From assembly GCA_021812865.1 (NCBI GenBank), contig JAKAMP010000208.1, forward strand, positions 1 through 5,860: a stretch of DNA of 5,860 bases, in the 5' to 3' direction. The position numbers and the translations under genes are program-made. The notes below the pieces were generated by a model. The model did no database searches, was not told the origin of the DNA, and was given only the letters and a program-made list of their open reading frames with translations. Positions 1 to 5,860 of this stretch are shown piece by piece. Every line of letters starts with the position of its first letter. The first letter of the stretch is position 1. This DNA comes from Bacteroidota bacterium (GTDB lineage Bacteria; Bacteroidota; Bacteroidia; Bacteroidales; JAAYUG01).

Positions 1-2
1 GG

Positions 3-191
3 CAACCGGGTAAGCTTTATCTGCCGAGAATCAATTTGACCTCTTCGTATATTTTCGCCTGCAACAATGATTTTCTTGTGTACCCCAACAATTATAACCA
101 TTTTGCCAATTATTACCGGAACACATTTCAGCATGGGGGCATATCCATGGAAGAAATGCTGATTCCTCTGGCTGTGTTGTCACCCCGATAA
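3..191 (+). CDS. porX: C-terminal end of PorX-like response regulator with PglZ domain (5' partial)
   Basis: An open frame enters from the left edge and ends at TAA 189-191, giving the last 62 residues of a longer protein. The tail reads Q-P-G-K-L-Y-L-P-R, then LVYPNNYNHFANYY, then FQHGGISMEEMLIP and a short L-S-P-R end. I recognise this as the end of the PglZ (alkaline-phosphatase superfamily) domain of PorX, a cytoplasmic response regulator that works with the kinase PorY and controls type IX secretion in Bacteroidota. The His in FQHGG is probably a metal ligand, by analogy with the superfamily. The receiver domain and most of PglZ lie outside the window. The next genes, tsaE and ald, match an order I know from the phylum and support the call. 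It could instead be a PorX paralogue, since only the tail is visible. Confidence 0.82.
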   Translation, partial: QPGKLYLPRINLTSSYIFACNNDFLVYPNNYNHFANYYRNTFQHGGISMEEMLIPLAVLSPR

Positions 192-201
192 TGCCTTACG
201 G

Positions 202-636
202 ATGAAAAAGATCACCATACTGGTTCTGAACCTGCAGGGGCTGGACAATGCAGCCTCGCAATTCCTCCATGAAATGGGCCGGGAAAGGATCGTGGCTTTT
301 TACGGGGAAATGGGAGCAGGGAAAACCACATTCATCAAGGCTTTATGCGAAAAATTGGGCGTGGTAAATATGGTGAACAGTCCTTCTTTTGCCATTATCA
401 ATGAATATTTCACCCGCTCGGATGAAGTAATCTATCATATCGATCTTTACCGGTTGAAGTCGGTTACCGAGCTGCTCGATATTGGTTATGAGGAATATAT
501 CAGTGGTTCGGGATACTGTTTCATTGAATGGCCTGAAAAAGCTGAAGAAATACTCCCCGACAGGCTTATACGGGTTCATATTGCAAGAAACCTGGATGAG
601 AGCCGTTGGCTTACCATAGAAATTCCTGAAGATTAA
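202..636 (+). CDS. tsaE: tRNA t6A biosynthesis ATPase TsaE
   Basis: This 144-residue protein has the normal length for TsaE (formerly YjeE), the small P-loop ATPase that works with TsaB and TsaD in the cytoplasm to put threonylcarbamoyl on A37 of ANN-decoding tRNAs. The Walker A loop is GEMGAGKTT (residues 35-43). The switch-like segment SPSFAIINEY is at 60-69, the conserved HIDLYRL at 79-85, and the Walker B-like strand ending FIEWPEK at 107-113, where E109-W110-P111 is typical of the family. The ATG at 202 is preferred: the MKKITI start fits and P-loop spacing is normal. It starts 10 bases after the PorX stop with no visible promoter, so it is probably cotranscribed with porX. No Shine-Dalgarno is seen, as expected in this phylum. 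An antisense frame at 343-579 is a shadow. Confidence 0.96.
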   Translation: MKKITILVLNLQGLDNAASQFLHEMGRERIVAFYGEMGAGKTTFIKALCEKLGVVNMVNSPSFAIINEYFTRSDEVIYHIDLYRLKSVTELLDIGYEEYISGSGYCFIEWPEKAEEILPDRLIRVHIARNLDESRWLTIEIPED

Positions 637-668
637 TTTGACTTTACATTCAATTTATATTACTTTAG
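637..668 (+). promoter_or_regulatory. Bacteroidota-type promoter for ald
   Basis: Between the tsaE stop and the ald ATG there is TTTG (637-640), a 20-base AT-rich spacer, and TACTTTAG (661-668). The phylum's primary sigma-factor signal is TTTG about 19-20 bases before TAnnTTTG; the -33 element is exact and the -7 element matches five of its six fixed positions. A start near 675 would leave a leader of about 15 bases before the ATG at 691. This implies that ald and the lipoprotein gene can be transcribed separately from porX-tsaE. Confidence 0.6.
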
Positions 669-690
669 TTTGTTTTGAAACATTGAACAA

Positions 691-1914
691 ATGGGCAATA
701 CAGGAACGAATCCGATCAGGTTTTCTCTGGGAAGGGAAGGTTTGCTTGTTCAGGAGGAAAAACTTGAAGTTCAGACGCAGAAGAAAAAGCTGGTCATTGG
801 CATACCCCGTGAGCTCGATAAGATTGAAAGCCGTGTATCCCTTACACCCGAGGCCGTTGAAGTGCTGGTAGCCAATGGCGATGAGATCATCATCGAGGAC
901 GATGCAGGCAAGGCGGCTAATTATTCCAACAACGATTACAGCGAAAGGGGAGGCCGCATTGTTCAAAACAGGGCCGAAGTTTTCCAGGCTGATATTATCC
1001 TGAAGGTGGCGCCACTAACCCTGGAGGAAATAAAACTTTTCAAGGGAAAGCAACTGGTGATATCTTCGTTTCACCTGAACAGCCAGACCGAAGAATACGT
1101 CAATAGCCTGATGCAGCTCAAGGTAACGGCCATTGCTTTTGAAAACATCAAAGATGAACATAATTTTTACCCGGTAGTGCGATCGATGAGCTCCATTGCC
1201 GGTACTACTTCAATACTTATTGCAGCTGAATACCTGAGCAATGCCCACGGTGGGAAAGGCGTCATGCTTGGCGGTGTGACCGGCATTTCACCTACTGAGG
1301 TGATCATCCTCGGATCGGGAACTGTGGCTGAGTATGCCGTACGGGCTGCCATCGGATTGGGATCATCGGTGAAGGTATTCGACAACTCAGTGCATCGGCT
1401 CAGGAGACTGCAGAACAATGTGGGATTCCCTGTATATACCTCGATTTTCCATCCACGGGTGCTCGAAAAAGCCTTACGGTCGGCTGATGTAGTAATCGGT
1501 GCGGTGAACCTCCTGGAAAAAGGTCCCCGTTTTTTCGTTACCGAGGGAATGGTGAAATCCATGAAGAAAGGTACCGTTGTGGTAGATGTAAGCATAGACC
1601 AGGGCGGTTGCATAGAAACCTCCGAAACACGCAGCCAGCTTGACCCCGCTTATATTAAACACGGTATCATTCATTATAGTGTGCCCAATCTTCCCTCCCG
1701 TGTGGCACGTACAGCTTCCATAGCACTCAGCAACGTATTCCTGCCCCTCCTGTTAGAAATTTCCGAGTCAGGCGGCGTGGAACAGAGCCTGAAATACAAT
1801 ACAGGTTTCCGCCATGGCGCTTATGTTTTTAATGGCATACTGGTGAACAAGTTCATCGGTGAATACTTCCGGCTACCTTACCAGGATATCAACTTGCTGA
1901 TGGCGGCATTCTAA
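691..1914 (+). CDS. ald: Alanine dehydrogenase
   Basis: The 407-residue cytoplasmic enzyme belongs to the AlaDH/PNT family and most likely interconverts L-alanine and pyruvate plus ammonia with NAD(H). The N-terminal catalytic domain begins near residue 34 (LVIGIPRE), with SRVSLTP (R48), LKVAP (K105) and SFHLNSQ (H128), which correspond to the Arg, Lys and His of characterised Ald enzymes. The NAD-binding segment is VIILGSGTVAEYA (205-217), with D231 at the end of the next strand. VVDVSIDQGG (D303) and SVPNLPSRVARTAS (N333) complete the active site. The roughly 33-residue N-terminal extension before the first strand, compared with Bacillus Ald (about 371 residues), agrees with Bacteroidota homologues as I recall them. 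One deviation: the third Gly of GxGxxG is Ala213. Pyridine nucleotide transhydrogenase alpha subunit is the alternative fold relative, but the Ald catalytic residues and single-chain length favour Ald. It is followed after 9 bases by the lipoprotein gene. Confidence 0.93.
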   Translation: MGNTGTNPIRFSLGREGLLVQEEKLEVQTQKKKLVIGIPRELDKIESRVSLTPEAVEVLVANGDEIIIEDDAGKAANYSNNDYSERGGRIVQNRAEVFQADIILKVAPLTLEEIKLFKGKQLVISSFHLNSQTEEYVNSLMQLKVTAIAFENIKDEHNFYPVVRSMSSIAGTTSILIAAEYLSNAHGGKGVMLGGVTGISPTEVIILGSGTVAEYAVRAAIGLGSSVKVFDNSVHRLRRLQNNVGFPVYTSIFHPRVLEKALRSADVVIGAVNLLEKGPRFFVTEGMVKSMKKGTVVVDVSIDQGGCIETSETRSQLDPAYIKHGIIHYSVPNLPSRVARTASIALSNVFLPLLLEISESGGVEQSLKYNTGFRHGAYVFNGILVNKFIGEYFRLPYQDINLLMAAF

Positions 1915-1923
1915 TTGGAATTT

Positions 1924-2457
1924 ATGAAAACAGCGATGATGTGGATAACAGCCGTTGCGCTGTTGCTTGCTTCCTGCAAGAAGGATAATCAGCTGATTCC
2001 CCTGAGCGGCACCATCACCCTGAGCAGCAGGCTTTATGGATCAGGTCCGTATTATGCGAAAGGATTCAATTTTGCCCAGGGAGCTACCGTGAATTTTGTA
2101 AGCCAGTCCAGTCCTGTTGACCTGCTGGTCACACCCATACAGACCCTTGCCGGAGATGTAGTGGGCGGAATTTTCGAAAATCCCCAGGGTCTCGATGCCC
2201 TCAACCTGACCAATTATTTCAGCGACAGCAATGCTGCGCAAAACTTCTTCGATACCTACTCAGAGGTCAATGTTACCAGTTTTACCAGCATGTCCGACTC
2301 GTTGCGAGTTGGTGAAATTTATACCTTTCGCACATCCGGGAACAAATATGCCAAGATCCTGGTGAAGGCAATCAACCTATTGAACGATGGAACACAGCAA
2401 TATGTTGATGTGCAGATGCAATACAAATATCAGCCCTCGGGAAGCACTACCTTCTAA
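1924..2457 (+). CDS. Small secreted lipoprotein, function unknown
   Basis: The 177-residue product begins with a lipoprotein signal peptide: MKTAMMW, a hydrophobic stretch to residue 17, and a lipobox ending L-A-S-C with the lipidated Cys at 18. CKKDNQ follows; the Lys/Asp after Cys weakly resembles surface-export signals of Bacteroidota lipoproteins. The mature part looks rich in beta strand, with Gly, Ser, Thr and aromatic residues. Near the C-terminus GNKYAKILV (139-147) is followed by YKYQPSGS (167-174). I remember a similar KYAK ... YxYQPxGS pattern in other small Bacteroidota lipoproteins, including HmuY-like ones, but no function follows from it. I chose ATG 1924 over TTG 1915 because it puts the signal peptide at the very start. 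The 9-base gap to ald suggests a shared transcript. The stop overlaps the convergent flippase gene. Confidence 0.82.
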   Translation: MKTAMMWITAVALLLASCKKDNQLIPLSGTITLSSRLYGSGPYYAKGFNFAQGATVNFVSQSSPVDLLVTPIQTLAGDVVGGIFENPQGLDALNLTNYFSDSNAAQNFFDTYSEVNVTSFTSMSDSLRVGEIYTFRTSGNKYAKILVKAINLLNDGTQQYVDVQMQYKYQPSGSTTF

Positions 2458-3914
2458 TTTCCCCGTAACGGGTTTTCGTTTCTGATTAGCCTGATAAGCC
2501 CGGGAATACTGAAAAGTTTCAGGATCTCGGCCAGGATAAATCCACCCAGTAGAAAAATTGCGAAATTTACCAACCAGTACTTCGTTAGGTGTGTGGATCC
2601 CAGCGCCATAGTAAATGATAGAACAAGGAAGAGCAGTATCTTTCCTAGGATGTTCCTGTTCACTTTAAGGTGAAGGATACGACGGGCTAGAATTACCTGA
2701 ATAACGGCGGCAACGATCTGGGTGATCATGCTGGAAACAGCTGAGCCTTTAGCCTGCATGCGGGGAATGAGCAGCAGGTTCAACAGCAGGTTCAGCGTAA
2801 GAATCACCAGCGCCATCAGGTTCAGTTCGCGTAGACTGCCGTTGGCCGTGAGCAGGGTACCGAAAATGTAGGTTATGGCTATTCCCAGGAAACCCGTCAT
2901 CAGAAACGAAAGGATTTGTGCTGATAAATCCGCATGTAAGGGATAAAGCGCCTGCATGATGGGCCTGGCGTAGGTCCAACTTCCGAAGCAGAGAAGAACA
3001 GAGGGGATCAGGATAAGCAGGGATGCAAGCTGCAGCAGGTCGCCGATATTTTCTTTCCGGGCAAGCATCCTCGAGAACATGGGCAGCAGAAGGCCGGCAA
3101 AAAGCACACCGAACATCGAAACAGCATCGAGCAGTCGGAAAGCCTGTGCATAGATGCCTGCCTGGGTTTTGCCGTCGGAGGGCAGCATCCGTTCGAGCAT
3201 AACGGAATCAATACGGTTGTATATGCCCATCAGCAGGATAAGCAAGGCATAGGGAATGGATTGCCGTACGATATCTATGATCACTTTTTTCTCCGGGTGG
3301 ATCGATAATCTTCCGGTTTGCCTTACGAGCAGAAGGATGGCCATGAACAGGGCGAGTCCGTACCCCAAGGTCTGGGCATAGGCAAACCATTCAATCCGGA
3401 AAGGTTTCCCGGGAAGGCTTGTCCAAAGAAGCAGTCCGCAAATCACAATAACTACAAAACGGTCCAGAACCGAAAGAATGCTGTCGGTTATGAAATGCTG
3501 GAGACCACTGATGTTGGAACGCATAAACAGCAGGAAGGAAGCCAGGGCCTGGTTAAGAATCAGAATCAACAGGAGGAGAAACTGCTGACGGTCGTAATGC
3601 AGGATAAGTCCGGTAGCTATGCAGATGGCCGCATAAAGCACACTCAGCATAATTTTCAGCACAACAATATTGGGAAAGTTAACGGCTATGGAACCATGAT
3701 TTCGGGCCACCAAACGGTTATTGAAATTGGTGGTTCCTGCGTCCACGAAAATATTAAGGATTACCGACAAGCTAAACAGGCTGAAATAGGTGCCATAAGC
3801 CTCTGCTCCAACTGTATTCTGCACCGTCCGGTCAATTTTGAAAATCCAGAATAACTTGACAAACAGGTTGAGAAAAAGCAGGATAGCCAGATTTATGATG
3901 AACTTTTTTTTCAA
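2454..3914 (-). CDS. Polysaccharide flippase (MOP/Wzx-like membrane protein)
   Basis: The 486-residue protein is almost entirely hydrophobic helices, about 12-14 of them, the usual size and layout for MOP-superfamily polysaccharide transporters such as Wzx/RfbX. Such proteins move lipid-linked glycans across the inner membrane. Typical family segments are visible: AEAYGTYFSLFSLS near residues 38-50, YNRIDSVMLERML (232-244), AGIYAQAFRLLDA (252-264), and LLLIPRMQAKGSAVSS (380-395), which matches the 'LIPxxGxxGAAxAT' region. The start is TTG (3912-3914): the first internal Met is residue 89, which would remove two or more helices. A -7 promoter box lies just upstream and leaves a short leader. 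The head-to-head glycosyltransferase supports a glycan-assembly role. Its exact substrate cannot be read from the sequence, and a teichoic or other lipid-linked cargo is possible. Confidence 0.88.
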   Translation of the reverse strand: MKKKFIINLAILLFLNLFVKLFWIFKIDRTVQNTVGAEAYGTYFSLFSLSVILNIFVDAGTTNFNNRLVARNHGSIAVNFPNIVVLKIMLSVLYAAICIATGLILHYDRQQFLLLLILILNQALASFLLFMRSNISGLQHFITDSILSVLDRFVVIVICGLLLWTSLPGKPFRIEWFAYAQTLGYGLALFMAILLLVRQTGRLSIHPEKKVIIDIVRQSIPYALLILLMGIYNRIDSVMLERMLPSDGKTQAGIYAQAFRLLDAVSMFGVLFAGLLLPMFSRMLARKENIGDLLQLASLLILIPSVLLCFGSWTYARPIMQALYPLHADLSAQILSFLMTGFLGIAITYIFGTLLTANGSLRELNLMALVILTLNLLLNLLLIPRMQAKGSAVSSMITQIVAAVIQVILARRILHLKVNRNILGKILLFLVLSFTMALGSTHLTKYWLVNFAIFLLGGFILAEILKLFSIPGLIRLIRNENPLRGN

Positions 3915-3934
3915 TTGGCGGGCAGAATTGCTTA

Positions 3935-3950
3935 TTTTACAAATGTAAAA
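3935..3950. repeat. 16-bp inverted repeat in the divergent intergenic region
   Basis: TTTTACA (3935-3941), two central A's, then TGTAAAA (3944-3950) form a perfect 7-bp inverted repeat. It sits in the 52-base gap between the flippase and glycosyltransferase genes and covers the flippase -7 box. It could be an operator for a dimeric regulator, or a chance palindrome in AT-rich promoter DNA; no regulator is visible here. Confidence 0.55.
3940..3947 (-). promoter_or_regulatory. -7 box of the flippase promoter
   Basis: Read on the - strand this is TACATTTG, an exact match to TAnnTTTG. Transcription would begin about 7 bases downstream, near 3933, leaving a leader of about 19 bases before the TTG start at 3914. 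No TTTG or TTG is found 19-21 bases upstream, so the -33 half is missing or degenerate and the call rests on one element. No comparable box for the glycosyltransferase is seen on the + strand in this gap. Confidence 0.5.
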
Positions 3951-3966
3951 CTTTCTTTCTATCCAT

Positions 3967-5139
3967 ATGCGGATAGCGGTAAATACCAGGCTTTTATTGA
4001 AAGACCGCCTCGACGGAATCGGCTGGTATTCCTTTCAGACCCTCCGTCGGGTGGTACGCGACCATCCTTCAGATGAATTCTATTTTCTTTTCGACAGGCC
4101 GTATGCAAAGGATTTTATATTTTCTTCCAATGTGAAGCCCATTGTTATTCCTCCTCCCACGCGACATCCGTTATTATGGCGTATCTGGTTTGAATTTTCA
4201 CTTCCCCTGGCTCTGCACCGGATTAAACCCGACCTGTTTCTTTCGCCCGACGGGTATCTGTCGCTCAGGGCGAAGATTCCTTCTGTGGCCGTGATCCACG
4301 ATATCAATTTTCATCACCGGCCGGAGGATCTTCCGCCTGCCAGCAGAAAATTTTACATGCACTTCTTCCCCCTTTATGCAAAGAAGGCAGAACGGATATT
4401 GACCGTTTCCGAATATTCGCGCCATGACATTTCTGCCAGCTACGGCATTCCCCTGGACAGGATCGACATGGCCTGGAACGGAGCACACGAAATATACCAG
4501 CCACTGGGAGATTCAGAGAAGACTGCTGTGAAGGCTCAATATTCAGGGGGTGAATCCTATTTCATCTTTGTCGGATCACTTCATCCGCGTAAGAATGTAG
4601 AAAGACTTTTGCTGGCTTTTGAGGCTTTCAAAAGAGAAACCGGATCGTCCATGCATTTGTTGCTGGTGGGGGCTGAATATTTTCAAACCGGATCCATACG
4701 CAGGATCTATGAGCAGTCGGCTTTTCGAGATCATATCCTTTTCACCGGAAGGATGGAGCCTGAGGAGTTGAGTCGCGTGCTGGGTGCAGCCTTTGCCTTA
4801 GTGTTTGTACCGCTGTTCGAAGGTTTTGGCATTCCCCTTGTGGAGGCCATGTGCTGTGATGTTCCGGTAATCGCCTCACAGGTAACGTCCTTGCCCGAGG
4901 TGGCAGGGGATGCAGCGCTCTATTGCGATCCGATGGAAGTTAATTCCATTGCAAAGGCGATGCAAGAAATAGCCATGAACGAGTCGCTAAGGGAGAAGCT
5001 GGTTTCGGAAGGCCGGTTGCGCAGGATGGCATTCAGTTGGGAGCATTCCGCTATGATGCTGTGGAACTGCATGATGAGGGCTTACGAATCATCCGGTCAT
5101 GCCCTCTATGGTTCAGAAATGAACAGGGAAAACCAATAA
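3967..5139 (+). CDS. Family 4 glycosyltransferase (GT-B fold)
   Basis: The 390-residue enzyme is a complete GT4-type transferase, which moves a sugar from a nucleotide-sugar donor to an acceptor with retention of configuration. The N-terminal acceptor domain opens with MRIAVNTRLL and includes G17-I-G near residue 19 and IHDINF (110-115). LTVSEYSRHDI (145-155) is the familiar strand before the hinge. The donor domain starts with FIFVGSLHPRKN (199-210) and continues through LLLVGAE (231-237) and ILFTGRM (257-263) to FEGFGIPLVEAM (284-295), where E285 and E293 form the E-x7-E motif. SLPEVAGDAALYCDP (308-322) is also typical. No signal peptide or membrane helix is seen, so it is probably cytosolic or peripherally bound at the inner membrane. 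Acceptor and sugar are unknown. It diverges from the flippase and runs into rnhB after 19 bases. Confidence 0.93.
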   Translation: MRIAVNTRLLLKDRLDGIGWYSFQTLRRVVRDHPSDEFYFLFDRPYAKDFIFSSNVKPIVIPPPTRHPLLWRIWFEFSLPLALHRIKPDLFLSPDGYLSLRAKIPSVAVIHDINFHHRPEDLPPASRKFYMHFFPLYAKKAERILTVSEYSRHDISASYGIPLDRIDMAWNGAHEIYQPLGDSEKTAVKAQYSGGESYFIFVGSLHPRKNVERLLLAFEAFKRETGSSMHLLLVGAEYFQTGSIRRIYEQSAFRDHILFTGRMEPEELSRVLGAAFALVFVPLFEGFGIPLVEAMCCDVPVIASQVTSLPEVAGDAALYCDPMEVNSIAKAMQEIAMNESLREKLVSEGRLRRMAFSWEHSAMMLWNCMMRAYESSGHALYGSEMNRENQ

Positions 5140-5158
5140 GAAAACCAGGGCCAGTTGT

Positions 5159-5758
5159 ATGTTGAGGAGTAGTTATCAGGATGGATGGACGGAGGCAGGC
5201 TGTGATGAGGCAGGCAGAGGATGCCTGGCCGGTCCTGTTTTTGCTGCCGCTGTCATTCTTCCGGCCGGTTATACCCATCCCATTCTCAACGATTCCAAGA
5301 AGCTCAGCGCTGCCCAACGATACAGGCTGAGGGATGATATTATCAGATCGGCTGTCAGCTGGGCCTATGCCAGTGTGGATAATCAGACGATCGACCAGGT
5401 GAATATCCTCAAGGCCAGTATCATGGCCATGCACCTGGCGGTTGACCAGCTGCAACCTGTTCCGGGTTTCCTCATCATCGACGGGAACCGGTTCTATCCC
5501 TATCGCAACATTCCCCATCGCTGTATTATCAGGGGCGACGGCCTGTATTTTTCTATTGCCGCCGCTTCGGTTCTTGCCAAAACGTTCCGTGATGACTATA
5601 TGAATAGTCTGCACCAGAAGTACCCGGAGTACCGGTGGAATAAAAACAAAGGATACCCCACCGCCGACCATCGCAAGGCTATTCAGGTTCACGGCATCAC
5701 TCCTTTTCACAGAAAAACATTCATTCACCCGGAAAGGCAATTGTCTCTTTCTCTTTGA
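5159..5758 (+). CDS. rnhB: Ribonuclease HII
   Basis: The 199-residue protein closely matches the length of E. coli RNase HII (198). This cytoplasmic enzyme cuts 5' of ribonucleotides embedded in DNA and degrades the RNA of RNA-DNA hybrids. The start region carries AGCDEAGRGCLAGPV (13-27) with the catalytic pair D16 and E17. LNDSKKLS (43-50) is the usual substrate-binding region. LIIDGNR (105-111) supplies D108, and IIRGD (123-127) supplies D127, the probable fourth acidic ligand. SIAAASVLAKTFRDDYM (132-148) and HGITPFHRKTF near the end are family signatures. ATG 5159 gives the expected spacing to D16. The 19-base gap from the glycosyltransferase and the lack of a promoter between them suggest one transcript. 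A longer antisense frame over it (5051-5779) is a shadow. Confidence 0.97.
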   Translation: MLRSSYQDGWTEAGCDEAGRGCLAGPVFAAAVILPAGYTHPILNDSKKLSAAQRYRLRDDIIRSAVSWAYASVDNQTIDQVNILKASIMAMHLAVDQLQPVPGFLIIDGNRFYPYRNIPHRCIIRGDGLYFSIAAASVLAKTFRDDYMNSLHQKYPEYRWNKNKGYPTADHRKAIQVHGITPFHRKTFIHPERQLSLSL

Positions 5759-5815
5759 ACCGGAATGCCAGATGTACATTTTGGTGCTAACAAATGGGCA
5801 TAAAGAAAAATTCTG

Positions 5816-5823
5816 TAGTTTTG
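5816..5823 (+). promoter_or_regulatory. -7 box for the gene beginning at the right edge
   Basis: TAGTTTTG is an exact TAnnTTTG match in the gap after rnhB. The predicted transcription start near 5830 would leave a leader of about 25 bases before the ATG at 5855. No TTTG lies 19-21 bases upstream (the nearest, 5780-5783, is too far), so only the -7 half is supported. The rest of the 5759-5854 gap holds no gene, RNA or strong terminator that I can see. Confidence 0.45.
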
Positions 5824-5854
5824 ACTATTACTCATCCTATCTGATCAATTTATC

Positions 5855-5860
5855 ATGAAA
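5855..5860 (+). CDS. Possible start of the next gene (3' partial, only M-K visible)
   Basis: The last six bases are ATGAAA. An ATG followed by a Lys codon is a common gene start in this phylum, and it lies about 32 bases after a clean -7 box. Only two codons are visible, so the product cannot be named and the start could be spurious. Confidence 0.35.

Noticed and set aside
1167..1613. 148-codon open frame on the - strand inside ald
   Set aside because: It is fully antisense to conserved alanine dehydrogenase sequence and has no motif or promoter.
1915..1923. TTG at 1915 as the lipoprotein start
   Set aside because: It would add only three residues and abuts the ald stop; ATG 1924 gives a normal signal peptide beginning M-K-T.
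2461..2481. Terminator-like CCCG-TAA-CGGG followed by TTTTCGTTT
   Set aside because: The stem is only 4 bp with a 3-base loop, the T tract is interrupted, and it lies inside the flippase coding end (N-P-L-R-G-N); too weak to call.
3318..3854. 178-codon open frame on the + strand opposite the flippase
   Set aside because: It is polar, rich in Lys, Gln and Gly, with no recognisable motif, and lies wholly antisense to a clear 486-residue membrane protein; it is a shadow of hydrophobic codon use.
3942..3968. Short - strand frame beginning with ATG at 3968 upstream of the flippase
   Set aside because: It runs nine codons to a TAA at 3941-3939 region, out of use as a flippase start, and begins upstream of the predicted transcription start.
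5192..5215. Direct repeat GAGGCAGGC, two copies 15 bases apart
   Set aside because: It encodes the E-A-G-C and E-A-G-R parts of the RNase HII active-site segment, so it is explained by protein sequence.
5051..5779. 242-codon open frame on the - strand opposite rnhB
   Set aside because: It is longer than rnhB, but the + strand carries every RNase HII signature and catalytic residue, while this frame has no recognisable domain.
5772..5779. 8-bp palindrome ATGTACAT after rnhB
   Set aside because: An isolated 8-base palindrome is expected by chance, and it is too far from the -7 box at 5816 to be tied to it.

Overview
The window looks like ordinary chromosomal DNA from a member of the Bacteroidota. 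Four things support this. The first gene end matches the C-terminus of PorX, the type IX secretion regulator. The order porX-tsaE-ald is one I know from this phylum. Promoters resemble the phylum's TTTG / TAnnTTTG signal rather than the usual -35/-10. Starts lack clear Shine-Dalgarno sequences. Base composition is moderate by eye. Order and genus cannot be fixed from this sequence; a marine or gut Bacteroidales-like lineage is only a guess.

Left block, + strand (3-2457): the tail of a PorX-like response regulator with a PglZ domain; tsaE (the ATPase for tRNA t6A modification); a promoter; ald (alanine dehydrogenase); then, 9 bases later, a small secreted lipoprotein of unknown function. PorX and tsaE are packed tightly (10 bases). 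ald has its own promoter and probably carries the lipoprotein gene.

Right block (2454-5758): a MOP-superfamily polysaccharide flippase on the - strand runs towards the lipoprotein gene, and the two stop codons overlap by 4 bases. It diverges across 52 bases from a family-4 glycosyltransferase on the + strand, which is followed after 19 bases by rnhB (RNase HII). The flippase and glycosyltransferase probably serve surface or secreted glycan assembly, while rnhB is a housekeeping gene that seems to share the glycosyltransferase transcript. After rnhB a promoter-like -7 box precedes an ATG at the very end of the window, probably the next gene.

I do not see a mobile element, CRISPR array, RNA gene, toxin-antitoxin pair, defence island or anything I would call a new system. 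There is no gene-free stretch over 300 bases. The points worth a second look are small: a possible stop/start relay between porX and tsaE, a palindrome overlapping the flippase promoter, a TTG start followed by eight A's in the flippase, a lipoprotein with a recognisable C-terminal signature, and convergent overlapping stops.
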